From an uncultured Anaerolineaceae bacterium (GTDB taxonomy: Bacteria; Chloroflexota; Anaerolineae; Anaerolineales; Anaerolineaceae): a DNA stretch of 7,816 bases. The stretch spans positions 1-7,816 of the forward strand of contig CALAEB010000187.1 of NCBI GenBank assembly GCA_937890875.1, given 5' to 3'. The notes beneath the pieces were generated by a model, which did no database searches, was not told the DNA's origin, and was given only the letters and a program-made list of their open reading frames with translations. A program made the position numbers and the translations under genes. Positions 1 through 6,392 of this stretch are shown here, piece by piece (position 1 is the first letter of the stretch; each line of letters opens with the position of its first letter).

Positions 1-339
1 GATATCCTGCGCGGGTTGCCGGAGGAGACAGTGATCTATTCAAACCAGCCGGAGGCCGTCAGCCTGTGGGCGGAACGCGGCGCTTATGCGTTGCTGGATC
101 CGATCGACCCGTCCAGCAATCTGCCGCGGGAAGGGTATGATGATACCATGCAGGTGATTCGGCATCAGGTGCTTTCGGGCGAGTCGGTTTTGGTTTTCTT
201 CGGGATCGAAGCCTGGGTTGAGCCCGGTGCGGAAAACTGGATCACCGAACTGTGCGATGGATTGCCGGTGATTTATCAGGACACCAGCGAGTGGGTGATC
301 GGTCAGGACATGGAAATACCGGAAAACCGGTCAGAATGA
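1..339 (+). CDS. C-terminal fragment of an unidentified protein, possibly a membrane glycosyltransferase
   Basis: The frame is open from base 1 (DILRGLPEETVIYSNQPEAV...) and runs to a TGA at 337-339, so the 112 visible residues are the end of a gene that starts outside the window. The TTG at base 16 is an internal leucine codon, not a start. The fragment is soluble, acidic at its end (EIPENRSE) and has no membrane helix. The segment 'VIYSNQPEAVSLWAERGAYAL' followed by a Pro/Asp-rich stretch, and later 'SVLVFFG', resembles the short soluble tail that follows the membrane helices of GT39/ArnT-like glycosyltransferases in Chloroflexota. That is recognition from memory, not a motif proof. The catalytic part would lie to the left and cannot be checked here. 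Coding status is fairly sure; the product name is a guess. Confidence 0.6.
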   Translation, partial: DILRGLPEETVIYSNQPEAVSLWAERGAYALLDPIDPSSNLPREGYDDTMQVIRHQVLSGESVLVFFGIEAWVEPGAENWITELCDGLPVIYQDTSEWVIGQDMEIPENRSE

Positions 340-409
340 GTGGAAAATCGGCATTTTTTTCCTGGATGAATAAAGATCAGGGTGGCAAAAGCAGTGGGCC
401 CAAGATGGG

Positions 410-456
410 GTTGTTCCATAAATTATCGTGCGAAGCACGATAATTTATGGAACAAC
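410..456. repeat. Perfect 22-bp inverted repeat with GAA loop (hairpin)
   Basis: Bases 410-431 are exactly reverse-complementary to 435-456, leaving a three-base loop GAA at 432-434. The central part reads ATCGTGC-GAA-GCACGAT, and the outer arms are AT-rich (TTGTTCCATAAATT). It lies in the 198-bp gap between the left partial gene and the redox protein gene, ending 81 bases before the likely ATG. Neither strand has a run of T directly after the stem, so it is not a standard intrinsic terminator. It could be a REP-like or MITE-like palindrome, an mRNA-stabilising or terminating hairpin for the upstream gene, or a regulatory element for the downstream gene. No second copy is present in the window. 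Confidence 0.9.
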
Positions 457-526
457 GATCCTTCATACAAGCATTTCGGAGATATTTCATGAATTTTACT
501 TTTGACGCTCGAATCAATAAAAGAAT

Positions 527-531
527 GGAGA
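527..531 (+). promoter_or_regulatory. Ribosome binding site that decides the start of the redox protein
   Basis: GGAGA at 527-531 sits six bases before the ATG at 538. The longer reading frame from TTG 502 has no comparable site at a good distance, so the ATG is preferred. Confidence 0.7.
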
Positions 532-537
532 CAGGCA

Positions 538-1044
538 ATGGCATATTCAAACGAGCAAATGGAAAAGGCGTATGCGGCCGGGTATCAATACCAGGCCACG
601 CGGGGATTTTGTCCGCAATGTGTGCTGGCCGCGCTGCAGGATGCGATCGGCGGCATTGACGAGATCGTTTTTCGCGCCGCACAGGGCCTTTCCGGCGGAA
701 CGGCGTCCTGCGGCAGCGGCACCTGCGGGGCGCTGGCCGGCGGGATCCTGATGATCGGGACGCGCTTTGGCAGAAGCCGGGAGGCGTTTGATCAGGGCGA
801 TGCGGACCGCAAGATCAGCCAGATTTCAAAGGAACTCACGGATCGGTTTTTGACTGCTTACGGCGATTATACCTGTGCCGGCGTCCAGAAAGCTTGTCTG
901 GGACGGTCGTTCAACCTGTGGGACCTGGCGGAGAAGCAATTGTTTAATGACCTGGGCGGCCATTCGGAGGTCTGCGCCGCGGTGGTCGGCAACGCCGCGA
1001 AATGGACGATTGAAATCCTGAACCAATATGAAGTGACAGGCTGA
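538..1044 (+). CDS. C-GCAxxG-C-C family putative redox-active protein
   Basis: A 168-residue protein if started at ATG 538 (an in-frame TTG at 502 would add 12 residues but lacks a well-placed ribosome site). It has seven cysteines: Cys25 and Cys28 (FCPQC), Cys58 and Cys63 in 'SCGSGTCGALAGG' after a glycine-rich 'LSGGTA', then Cys113, Cys120 and Cys146. The order CxxC, then CGAxxGG, then spaced cysteines is that of the C_GCAxxG_C_C family, which is annotated as redox-active and is common in anaerobes; its substrate is unknown to me. There is no signal peptide or membrane helix, so it is probably cytoplasmic. The cysteines could bind a metal or Fe-S cluster or form a redox-active pair; that is inference. 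It appears monocistronic: a hairpin-containing gap precedes it and a strong terminator follows 14 bases after the stop. Family assignment is fairly sure; function is open. Confidence 0.8.
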   Translation: MAYSNEQMEKAYAAGYQYQATRGFCPQCVLAALQDAIGGIDEIVFRAAQGLSGGTASCGSGTCGALAGGILMIGTRFGRSREAFDQGDADRKISQISKELTDRFLTAYGDYTCAGVQKACLGRSFNLWDLAEKQLFNDLGGHSEVCAAVVGNAAKWTIEILNQYEVTG

Positions 1045-1058
1045 CTTAGCTGAAAAAC

Positions 1059-1090
1059 AAAAAGCCCCGAAAGTGATCTCGGGGCTTTTT
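1059..1090. terminator. Bidirectional intrinsic terminator between convergent genes
   Basis: A perfect 12-bp stem (AAAAAGCCCCGA at 1059-1070, TCGGGGCTTTTT at 1079-1090) closes an 8-base loop. The plus strand ends in TTTTT. The minus strand continues as TTTTTGTTTTT, a longer tract, so it should serve both the redox protein gene (stop at 1042-1044) and the SPFH gene, whose stop lies at 1106-1108. Confidence 0.95.
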
Positions 1091-1105
1091 CGATTGAATC
1101 AGCGT

Positions 1106-2254
1106 TTACTCGCCGACCGGTACGGTCGGGATGACGTCTTGCCCGAGGACAATCTGCGGGATGGTTCCTTCCGGCACGATCATGAATTTATCGGTCTCCT
1201 TGATCGCGGAGGCGTTCAGCTGGGCGATCAGGTATTGATAATAGGACGGGTTGTCCTGATAAATTTGCGCCAGCAGCTGTGTGTTGGCCAGGTCGGATTT
1301 CGCCAGTTCGGTGGCCGCTTTGGCTTTTTCCGCGTTCAGCTGCTGCTCAAGAATCGCATTCTCTTTTTCCGCTTCGAGCACGGCACGTTTTGCGATCAGT
1401 TCCTGTTCTTCGAGCTCGGCCAGGATCACGCGCTGACGAGCGGTTTCCTGCGCGGCAGCCTGCTGGACCCGGATCTCAGCTTCTTTCTGGACGGCGTTGG
1501 CTTTCCCTTCCTGTTCCAGTTTCTGGGCCTGGGCTTTGGCTTTTTCGGCATCCAGCAGGTACTGGTTGGTTTCATTGATAACCACCATGGCCTGGTCGGA
1601 AGCCTGCACGTCGGTCACGACGATATTGTTGACATACATACCGATTTCGCGCGTCAATTTCTCTAACTCGGCTTCAATGCAGTTCCGAAGGGTGTCCCGG
1701 CCTTCCGCGACCGCGTTCCCGCGCAGATCATTCTGCCCGACGCAGACTTTCATCGCCTGACGGGAAAATCCGTCCATCTGGCTTTCCAGTGTTTCGTTGT
1801 TGGTATAAATCCGGCGGTAGTTCACGAAATGCCGGGCGATTTCATCCTTGCTGAAATATTCGACAACGCCATCCGTGCTGGTATTTTTGACGCTGGTCAG
1901 TGAGGGGCGGAATACCTGTCCGCGGATTTCGACGTAAACCGGCTGCATGTCCTTGGTGAACACTTCGTCATCCGATACCGAGAACCAGACGCCTTCGATA
2001 TTGTAGCTTTCCATTCTGACATAAAGTCCGAAGTCGCTGTAAATTCCGCCTGGGCCGACGATATCGACAATCTCACCGGCGCGGATTTTCACACCCATTT
2101 CCTGCTGACCGAGACCTTTCATAACATAAACCGGTTTAAAGGCAACAAAAGCAATGACAATCAAGAACAGGATTGCCAGGATGATGATGCCCGTTTTGCT
2201 GAACCTGGTAGCATTCTGAACTTTTTTTGGTTTTTCTGGCTGGTAATTTTCCAT
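1106..2254 (-). CDS. SPFH/band-7 domain membrane protein (stomatin/prohibitin/flotillin-like)
   Basis: A 382-residue protein. A basic, polar N-terminus (residues 1-20) leads to one hydrophobic helix (about 22-39, GIIILAILFLIVIAFVAF). Residues about 45-235 form a band-7/SPFH-like domain ('GVKIRAGEIVDIVGPGGIY', 'VWFSVSDDEVFTKDMQPVYV', 'VVTDVQASDQAM'). Residues about 232-325 are rich in Ala, Glu, Gln and Lys and should form a long coiled coil. The tail 'KFMIVPEGTIPQIVLGQ' resembles the end of other SPFH proteins. Family members assemble into large oligomers on the membrane and often organise proteases or membrane microdomains; no partner such as NfeD or an FtsH-type protease is adjacent, so the role is unknown. 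The start is well set: AGGGAG at 2260-2265 (minus strand) lies five bases before the ATG. It is probably transcribed alone, given the 402-bp gap from hpt and the terminator after its stop. Confidence 0.88.
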   Translation of the reverse strand: MENYQPEKPKKVQNATRFSKTGIIILAILFLIVIAFVAFKPVYVMKGLGQQEMGVKIRAGEIVDIVGPGGIYSDFGLYVRMESYNIEGVWFSVSDDEVFTKDMQPVYVEIRGQVFRPSLTSVKNTSTDGVVEYFSKDEIARHFVNYRRIYTNNETLESQMDGFSRQAMKVCVGQNDLRGNAVAEGRDTLRNCIEAELEKLTREIGMYVNNIVVTDVQASDQAMVVINETNQYLLDAEKAKAQAQKLEQEGKANAVQKEAEIRVQQAAAQETARQRVILAELEEQELIAKRAVLEAEKENAILEQQLNAEKAKAATELAKSDLANTQLLAQIYQDNPSYYQYLIAQLNASAIKETDKFMIVPEGTIPQIVLGQDVIPTVPVGE

Positions 2255-2298
2255 TCTTTCTCCCTAATATCTTTTTGAACTGGTTTATTCCTGCAGTT

Positions 2299-2328
2299 CT
2301 TATATCTTCTATACGATTTATTCTGCAA
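2299..2328 (-). promoter_or_regulatory. Candidate promoter for the SPFH gene
   Basis: Read on the minus strand, TTGCAG (2323-2328) and TATAAG (2299-2304) are 18 bases apart, a plausible -35/-10 pair about 45 bases upstream of the start codon. The -35 overlaps the inverted repeat at 2311-2335. Sequence match only. Confidence 0.4.
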
Positions 2329-2335
2329 ATCGTAT
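2311..2335. repeat. 9-bp inverted repeat overlapping the candidate SPFH promoter
   Basis: ATACGATTT (2311-2319) and AAATCGTAT (2327-2335) are exact reverse complements around a 7-base centre. The position, over the promoter-like -35, fits an operator. No T-tract follows on either strand, so a terminator is unlikely. Confidence 0.5.
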
Positions 2336-2492
2336 CAAAAAAGGCAGCATTTCGAAATATGAAGAGGATTCTCTGTCGGTCCCTTTGTTCGAAAGGATCA
2401 TTCAAATTCGGTCGGAATGTCAAAAAAACAAAACTTCCTGAAATAAGTTATTTGTTATTCTGTTTCAACAATTTGACTTTTGACACTTTGAC

Positions 2493-2506
2493 CAAATTTC
2501 GAGTTG
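2493..2506 (+). repeat. Intergenic motif copy 1, CAAATTTCGAGTTG
   Basis: Matches the copy at 3463-3476 (minus strand) at 13 of 14 positions and, at 12 of 14, the copy at 7706-7719. All three copies are outside genes. Nature unknown; it may be a protein-binding site or simply AT-rich chance similarity. Confidence 0.4.
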
Positions 2507-2603
2507 CTACAAAAAAGGCCGTTTCTGCAGACAAAACATGGATCCGGATATCATGGTTAAGCCGGTCTGTTTTTCAGGGTTGACGGAAAATCGCGGCGGG
2601 CTT

Positions 2604-2648
2604 TTCAGAAGCACAGGCGCGTCCGGATGAGGAGAGGCCGCTTCTGAA
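2604..2648 (-). other. Inverted repeat just downstream of hpt, possible weak terminator
   Basis: TTCAGAAGC (2604-2612) and GCTTCTGAA (2640-2648) form a 9-bp stem around a 27-base loop, beginning 8 bases past the hpt stop on the minus strand. No T-run follows on the minus strand (AAGCCCG...), so if it ends hpt transcription it does so without the usual U-tract. Confidence 0.35.
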
Positions 2649-2656
2649 GGGAGTGC

Positions 2657-3208
2657 TTATTGGTATGTCTCCGGTTTCAGAATACCGATGTACGGCAGAT
2701 TCCGGTAATAATCCGAATAATCCAGTCCGTATCCGACAACGAAATGGTCGGGCATGCTGAAACCGCAGTAATCCGGCTTGATTTCACACTTGTGCTGGGT
2801 GATTTTATCCAGCAGGCAGATGGTTTTGATGGACGCGGGCTTGCGCGCGGACAAAAGCTCTTTCAGGTATTTGAGCGTTAATCCGGAGTCAATAATATCT
2901 TCAACAATCACGACATGCCGATCGGTGATATTTTTGTCCAGGTCTTTAATGATCCGGACAACGCCGGTGGACCGCGCGTTCATTCCGTAACTTGAGACGG
3001 CGATGAAATCCATAAACAGACGGCATTTCATGCTTCGGCACAGATCGGCATAAAAGAAAGATGCCCCCTTGAGAACGCAGATCATCAACGGGTCCTTCCC
3101 TTCATAATCCGCCGTCAGTTGTTTGGCGAGCTGGTTCACTCTCTCTTCGATTTGCTCTTCGGAAAAAAGGACGCTGGAAATATCATTTTGTTCGGTGGTG
3201 ATCCGCAT
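2657..3208 (-). CDS. hpt: Hypoxanthine phosphoribosyltransferase
   Basis: Transfers ribose-5-phosphate from PRPP to hypoxanthine (and often guanine), giving IMP (GMP) in purine salvage; cytoplasmic. From the ATG at 3208 the protein is 183 residues, the usual size of bacterial HPRT. The PRPP-binding signature 'VVIVEDIIDSGLT' lies at residues 99-111, with the catalytic-base aspartate in its DSG part (Asp107). 'LKGASFF' (46-52) is the loop that contacts pyrophosphate, 'SSYG' (72-75) lies in the flexible loop, and 'VVGYGLDY' near the C-terminus is the purine-site segment. AAGGAG (3213-3218, minus strand) four bases before this ATG decides the start; an upstream in-frame TTG at 3256 would add 16 residues but has no such support. 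It is divergent from purA-purB, so its product IMP is the substrate of the neighbouring operon. The name follows the family; guanine use cannot be judged. Confidence 0.93.
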   Translation of the reverse strand: MRITTEQNDISSVLFSEEQIEERVNQLAKQLTADYEGKDPLMICVLKGASFFYADLCRSMKCRLFMDFIAVSSYGMNARSTGVVRIIKDLDKNITDRHVVIVEDIIDSGLTLKYLKELLSARKPASIKTICLLDKITQHKCEIKPDYCGFSMPDHFVVGYGLDYSDYYRNLPYIGILKPETYQ

Positions 3209-3212
3209 GGTT

Positions 3213-3218
3213 CTCCTT
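3213..3218 (-). promoter_or_regulatory. Ribosome binding site that decides the hpt start
   Basis: AAGGAG on the minus strand, four bases before the ATG at 3208. It argues against the upstream TTG at 3256. Further upstream, TAGAAT (minus strand, 3273-3278) could be a -10 box and GGATATTATCC (3289-3299) is an imperfect-centre palindrome, but no good -35 is seen. Confidence 0.75.
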
Positions 3219-3349
3219 ATTGGTTGCGATTGGTAATCAAGGGAAACGAGTGGCAAAAATCGTTCCTTAATTATTCTAAACGATAAAAGGATATTATCCC
3301 TGGAACAGTTACCGGTCCGGTATCAAATCACAGACATTCCGGGAAAAAT

Positions 3350-3378
3350 TTCATATTCTAGACAGCAAGATTTATAAT
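3350..3378 (+). promoter_or_regulatory. Candidate promoter of the purA-purB operon
   Basis: TATAAT (3373-3378) is a perfect -10 box. TTCATA (3350-3355), 17 bases upstream, matches four of six -35 positions and follows an A/T-rich stretch (AAAAATT). Transcription would start near 3385 and leave a leader of about 315 nt before purA. It is the best sigma70-type match I see in this divergent region. Confidence 0.6.
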
Positions 3379-3384
3379 AGAAAT

Positions 3385-3699
3385 CAGGGATTCGGATTTT
3401 GAACTTTCCGCCGGACAAAAGCGGCTCTCTGCAAAACGGATATTGGGGATGTCCGGACCCGGCAATTCGAAATTTGAAGAACAGCAATCTTTCCTTGGTA
3501 TTCGAAAGAGGAACCCATGTGTCGAATTTCCGATCCGGATCGGCGGATCGGTTGGAATGTATTTCATTCCGGTAAGTATCGGGCGTGCTGGCTGCGGAAC
3601 GGCGGACGATGGTCGTCCCTTTCCTCGAAAAGCATAACGGTTCCGCCAGCGTATAACAGAGTTTCTGATTCTTTATGAAGAAATAGGAGTTTAATTAAA
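3385..3699 (+). ncRNA. Inferred long structured 5' leader of purA
   Basis: No gene is supported in this stretch, yet its 3' half carries three consecutive stems. The first is CCGATCC (3530-3536) with GGATCGG (3545-3551). The second is GGAATG (3554-3559) with CATTCC (3565-3570), loop TATTT. The third is a long arm in which 3587-3600 pairs with 3640-3650 (GCTGG/CCAGC and CGGAAC/GTTCCG, with a 3-base bulge) and encloses GGACGA-TGG-TCGTCC (3604-3618). The first half contains one copy of the CAAATTTCGAATTG motif (3463-3476). The ribosome site AGGAG (3685-3689) lies 35 bases after the last stem. It could be a riboswitch or protein-controlled leader for purine genes. I do not recognise a known class; the fit to ZTP or purine riboswitches is poor. 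Confidence 0.4.
3463..3476 (-). repeat. Intergenic motif copy 2, CAAATTTCGAATTG
   Basis: Reads on the minus strand within the purA leader region. It is 13/14 identical to each of the copies at 2493-2506 and 7706-7719. A second shared word, TATTCGAAAGA, lies nearby at 3499-3509 and recurs at 7689-7699. Confidence 0.45.
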
Positions 3700-4974
3700 A
3701 TGGCAACCTGTGCAATTGTTGGAATTAATTGGGGAGATGAGGGGAAAGGGCGGATGGTCGACCTGATCTCCAATGACTACGATGTGGTAGTCCGTTATCA
3801 GGGCGGAAATAATGCCGGGCATACTGTTGTCAACGAATATGGCAAATTCGCCCTGAATTTGATCCCATCCGGGATTTTCCGCAGGAATGTACTGAATATT
3901 CTCGGCACCGGCACGGTTGTTGATCTGGAGCATCTCTGCGGCGAAATCAGCCGGCTGCAGCAGGCCGGAATTCACATCTCGGCGGAAAATCTGAAAATCA
4001 GCGACCGGGCGATGATCGTTTTTCCGTTCCACCGCGAGCAGGATGTGCTCGAGGAGGCTCGCCTGGCCGATAAAAAATACGGTTCCACCAAGCGGGGGAT
4101 CGCGCCGGTTTACGGCGATAAGTATCAGAAAAAAGGCGTCCACGTTGGCGAACTGCTTTTCCCGGACAAGCTGAAAGCGCATGTCGCGAATATCCTTGAG
4201 TGGAAGAATCTGACAATCCATAATGTTTATGGCGCGGAACCGATCCGGCTGGACACAATTCTGGATTGGCTGATTCAGTTTGGGGAACCGTTGATTCCCC
4301 ATATTGCGGACACCGGCGGTCTGCTGCGGAAAGCATCCGCAGACGGGAAAAACATCCTGTTCGAGGCGCAGCTTGGCGCGCTGCGGGATATCGACTATGG
4401 GATCTATCCCTACACTTCATCTTCCTCGCCGCTGGCCGCTTACGCGCCGATCGGATCCGGCGCGCCGGGCCTGAAAATTGATTCAGTGATCGGAGTGGTA
4501 AAGGCCTATTCCACCTGTGTCGGTGAAGGACCGTTTGTGGTGGAATGGTTCGGGCCGGAGGCCGAGAAACTGCGCGAGGCGGGCGGAGAATACGGCGCGG
4601 CTACCGGACGTCCGCGGCGGGTCGGCCCGCTGGATCTGGTTGCGACCCGCTATGGTGTGGATGTTCAGGGCGCTACCGGAATTGCGCTGACGAAGATCGA
4701 TGTGCTTTCCTATCTGGATGAGATTCCGGTTTGCACCGGATATGAGATTGACGGACAGATTGTCACGGATTTCCCCTTCCATTCCCGGCTGGATGAAGCG
4801 AAACCGGTTTTTAAGACAGTGCCTGGCTGGAAGCAGGATATCAGCGGGATCCGGGATTATACGGCGCTGCCGGCGGCGGCCCGGAATTATGTTGAACTGA
4901 TTGAGCAAGAAATCGGCTGTCCGATCACCTACATCTCGGTGGGACCCGGACGGGAAGAAATTATTCTGAGGTAG
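3700..4974 (+). CDS. purA: Adenylosuccinate synthetase
   Basis: Joins IMP and aspartate with GTP to form adenylosuccinate, the first committed step to AMP; cytoplasmic homodimer in the family. The protein has 424 residues, close to the usual 425-430. 'WGDEGKGR' at residues 11-18 carries catalytic Asp13, and 'NNAGHT' at 37-42 carries catalytic His41, the same numbering as in E. coli. 'STKRGIAPVYGDK' stands for the usual TGRGIGPAY segment, 'FEAQLGALRDIDYGIYPYTSS' (about 221-241) for the usual EGAQG...TSS segment, 'TGRPRR' (302-307) binds IMP and GTP, and 'TKID' (331-334) is the guanine-recognition motif. The Lys-to-Arg change in GDEGKG(K/R) and the EAQLG form mark a variant subfamily that I associate with clostridial PurA; the C-terminal 'GREEIILR' also fits it. 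The ribosome site AGGAG is ten bases before the ATG. It overlaps nothing, and purB follows after five bases. Confidence 0.95.
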   Translation: MATCAIVGINWGDEGKGRMVDLISNDYDVVVRYQGGNNAGHTVVNEYGKFALNLIPSGIFRRNVLNILGTGTVVDLEHLCGEISRLQQAGIHISAENLKISDRAMIVFPFHREQDVLEEARLADKKYGSTKRGIAPVYGDKYQKKGVHVGELLFPDKLKAHVANILEWKNLTIHNVYGAEPIRLDTILDWLIQFGEPLIPHIADTGGLLRKASADGKNILFEAQLGALRDIDYGIYPYTSSSSPLAAYAPIGSGAPGLKIDSVIGVVKAYSTCVGEGPFVVEWFGPEAEKLREAGGEYGAATGRPRRVGPLDLVATRYGVDVQGATGIALTKIDVLSYLDEIPVCTGYEIDGQIVTDFPFHSRLDEAKPVFKTVPGWKQDISGIRDYTALPAAARNYVELIEQEIGCPITYISVGPGREEIILR

Positions 4975-4979
4975 CATCC

Positions 4980-6392
4980 ATGAATCAGTATGAGAGCCCG
5001 CTGAACTCCCGTTATGCTTCGAAGAAAATGCTCGGTTTATTCTCAGCGGATAACCGGTATGGGACCTGGCGGAAACTATGGACGGCGCTGGCCAGAGCGC
5101 AGCACCGCCTTGGCCTGCCGGTGACCGAAGCGCAGGTTGCCGAACTGGAAGCGCATATTCGGGATATTGATTATGCAGCCGTGGCGGAGAAAGAGCGGGA
5201 AATCCATCATGACGTGATGGCGCATATTTACGCTTACGGGAAAGTCTGTCCGAATGCCGCCGGTATTATCCATCTGGGCGCGACCAGCTGTTTTGTGACC
5301 GATAATGCCGACCTGGTACTATATCGGGACGGATTGCGTTCCGTCCGCGGTGATCTTTCGGCTGTTATCACCGCTCTGAGCGTGTTCGCGGAGCGTTATA
5401 AGGCATTGCCGACATTGGGTTATACCCATTTGCAGCCGGCGCAGCTGGTAACGGTCGGAAAGCGCACCTGCCTTTGGATTCAGGATCTGTTGCTGGATCT
5501 GGAAGAGCTGGACTTTGTTTTGTCGAGTTTCCGCTTTTTGGGCTGCCGCGGGACGACCGGTACCGAGGCCAGTTTTCTCGAATTATTTGATGGTGACGAG
5601 GCAAAAATTGATGAGATGAACCGGCAGATCGCGGCTGAATTTGGCTTCGGGCGCCTTTTTGCCGTGTCCGGGCAGACTTATCCGCGGAAATTCGATTCCC
5701 GCATTATGAACGTGCTGAGCGCCATTGCGCAGAGCTGTTACCGCTTTGCCAATGATTTGCGCCTGCTGCAGCATCTGCGGCAGGTGGAAGAACCGTTCGG
5801 GGAGGCGCAGGTGGGATCGTCTGCAATGGCTTATAAACGGAATCCAATGCTCAGCGAGCGGATCTGTTCCCTGGCGCGTTATGTGATGGTGGACGCGCTG
5901 AACGCGCCGCTGACGGCGTCCGTCCAATGGTTTGAGCGAACGCTGGACGATTCCGCGAACCGGCGGATTTCCATTCCGGAAGCGTTCCTGGCTGTGGACG
6001 CAGTTCTGCAGATCATGAAAAAGGTCGTTGCGGGTCTCCAGGTGAATGAGAAAGTGATCGGACAGGCGGTGCGGCTTTACCTGCCGTTTATCGCAACGGA
6101 AAATCTGCTGATGGCCGCGGTGAAAAAAGGCGGGGACCGGCAGCAACAGCATGAGATCATCCGCAGGCATTCGATGGCTGCGACAGCGCGGATGAAGAAT
6201 GGTGAAGACTGCGATCTGCTGGAACGGCTGGGAACGGATGCGGAATTTGCGCTCAGTGCGGATGAAATCAACGATGTGTTGACCCCGGAGGCCTATACGG
6301 GGCGGTCTGTGAATCAGGTGGAGCATTTCCTTTCGGAGCTCCCCGCTTTCTCGGGCGAAGCCGCCGGTCTGCCGGAAGAACCGATTCTTTAA
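4980..6392 (+). CDS. purB: Adenylosuccinate lyase, long animal-like form
   Basis: Cleaves adenylosuccinate to AMP and fumarate, and SAICAR to AICAR in de novo purine synthesis. The protein has 470 residues, longer than the roughly 430-455 of many bacterial PurB proteins. The family signature 'GSSAMAYKRNP' at 279-289 contains the catalytic serine loop. 'HHDVMAH' (76-82) and 'THLQPAQ' (149-155) hold the catalytic histidines. Long stretches match human ADSL as I remember it ('PLxSRYAS', 'AAGIIHLGATSC', 'VGKRxCLWIQDL', 'ASVQWFERTLDDSANRRI'), a type also found in Clostridia. The start follows GAGGT (4968-4972) inside the end of purA, with only five bases between the genes, so translation is probably coupled and the two are co-transcribed. 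No intrinsic terminator with a U-tract is seen after the stop. Confidence 0.95.
   Translation: MNQYESPLNSRYASKKMLGLFSADNRYGTWRKLWTALARAQHRLGLPVTEAQVAELEAHIRDIDYAAVAEKEREIHHDVMAHIYAYGKVCPNAAGIIHLGATSCFVTDNADLVLYRDGLRSVRGDLSAVITALSVFAERYKALPTLGYTHLQPAQLVTVGKRTCLWIQDLLLDLEELDFVLSSFRFLGCRGTTGTEASFLELFDGDEAKIDEMNRQIAAEFGFGRLFAVSGQTYPRKFDSRIMNVLSAIAQSCYRFANDLRLLQHLRQVEEPFGEAQVGSSAMAYKRNPMLSERICSLARYVMVDALNAPLTASVQWFERTLDDSANRRISIPEAFLAVDAVLQIMKKVVAGLQVNEKVIGQAVRLYLPFIATENLLMAAVKKGGDRQQQHEIIRRHSMAATARMKNGEDCDLLERLGTDAEFALSADEINDVLTPEAYTGRSVNQVEHFLSELPAFSGEAAGLPEEPIL

Larger units (their letters stand above)
2255..2656. other. 402-bp AT-rich intergenic region between hpt and the SPFH gene
   Basis: I find no convincing gene here; open frames in this stretch translate to peptides without domain character. 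Visible elements are a 9-bp inverted repeat and a promoter-like pair upstream of the SPFH gene (2299-2335), the palindrome ATTTCGAAAT (2349-2358), a triple TTTGAC iteration (2472-2492), one copy of the CAAATTTCGARTT motif (2493-2506), and an inverted repeat just after hpt (2604-2648). Confidence 0.7.

Noticed and set aside
318..360. Small hairpin ACCGG-AAAA-CCGGT followed later by seven T, as a terminator of the left gene
   Set aside because: The stem lies inside the coding end and the T-run is about 22 bases away from it, so it is not an intrinsic terminator arrangement.
447..659. Frame starting upstream of the redox protein, with GGAGA before an ATG at 489
   Set aside because: It overlaps the redox protein gene in another frame and its translation lacks family character; the GGAGA-ATG spacing is probably chance.
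2227..2583. 118-residue plus-strand frame in the hpt-SPFH gap
   Set aside because: It overlaps the start of the SPFH gene, has no ribosome site, and its translation looks random.
3443..3637. 64-residue frame in the purA leader as a leader peptide
   Set aside because: It begins at a TTG without a ribosome site and no purine-related or repeated-codon feature is seen.
3581..3650. ZTP (pfl) riboswitch, because of CGTGCTGGC and CCGCC near a purine gene
   Set aside because: The conserved 3' part (CCGCCTGGGC) is absent and the stem layout differs from the known class as I recall it.
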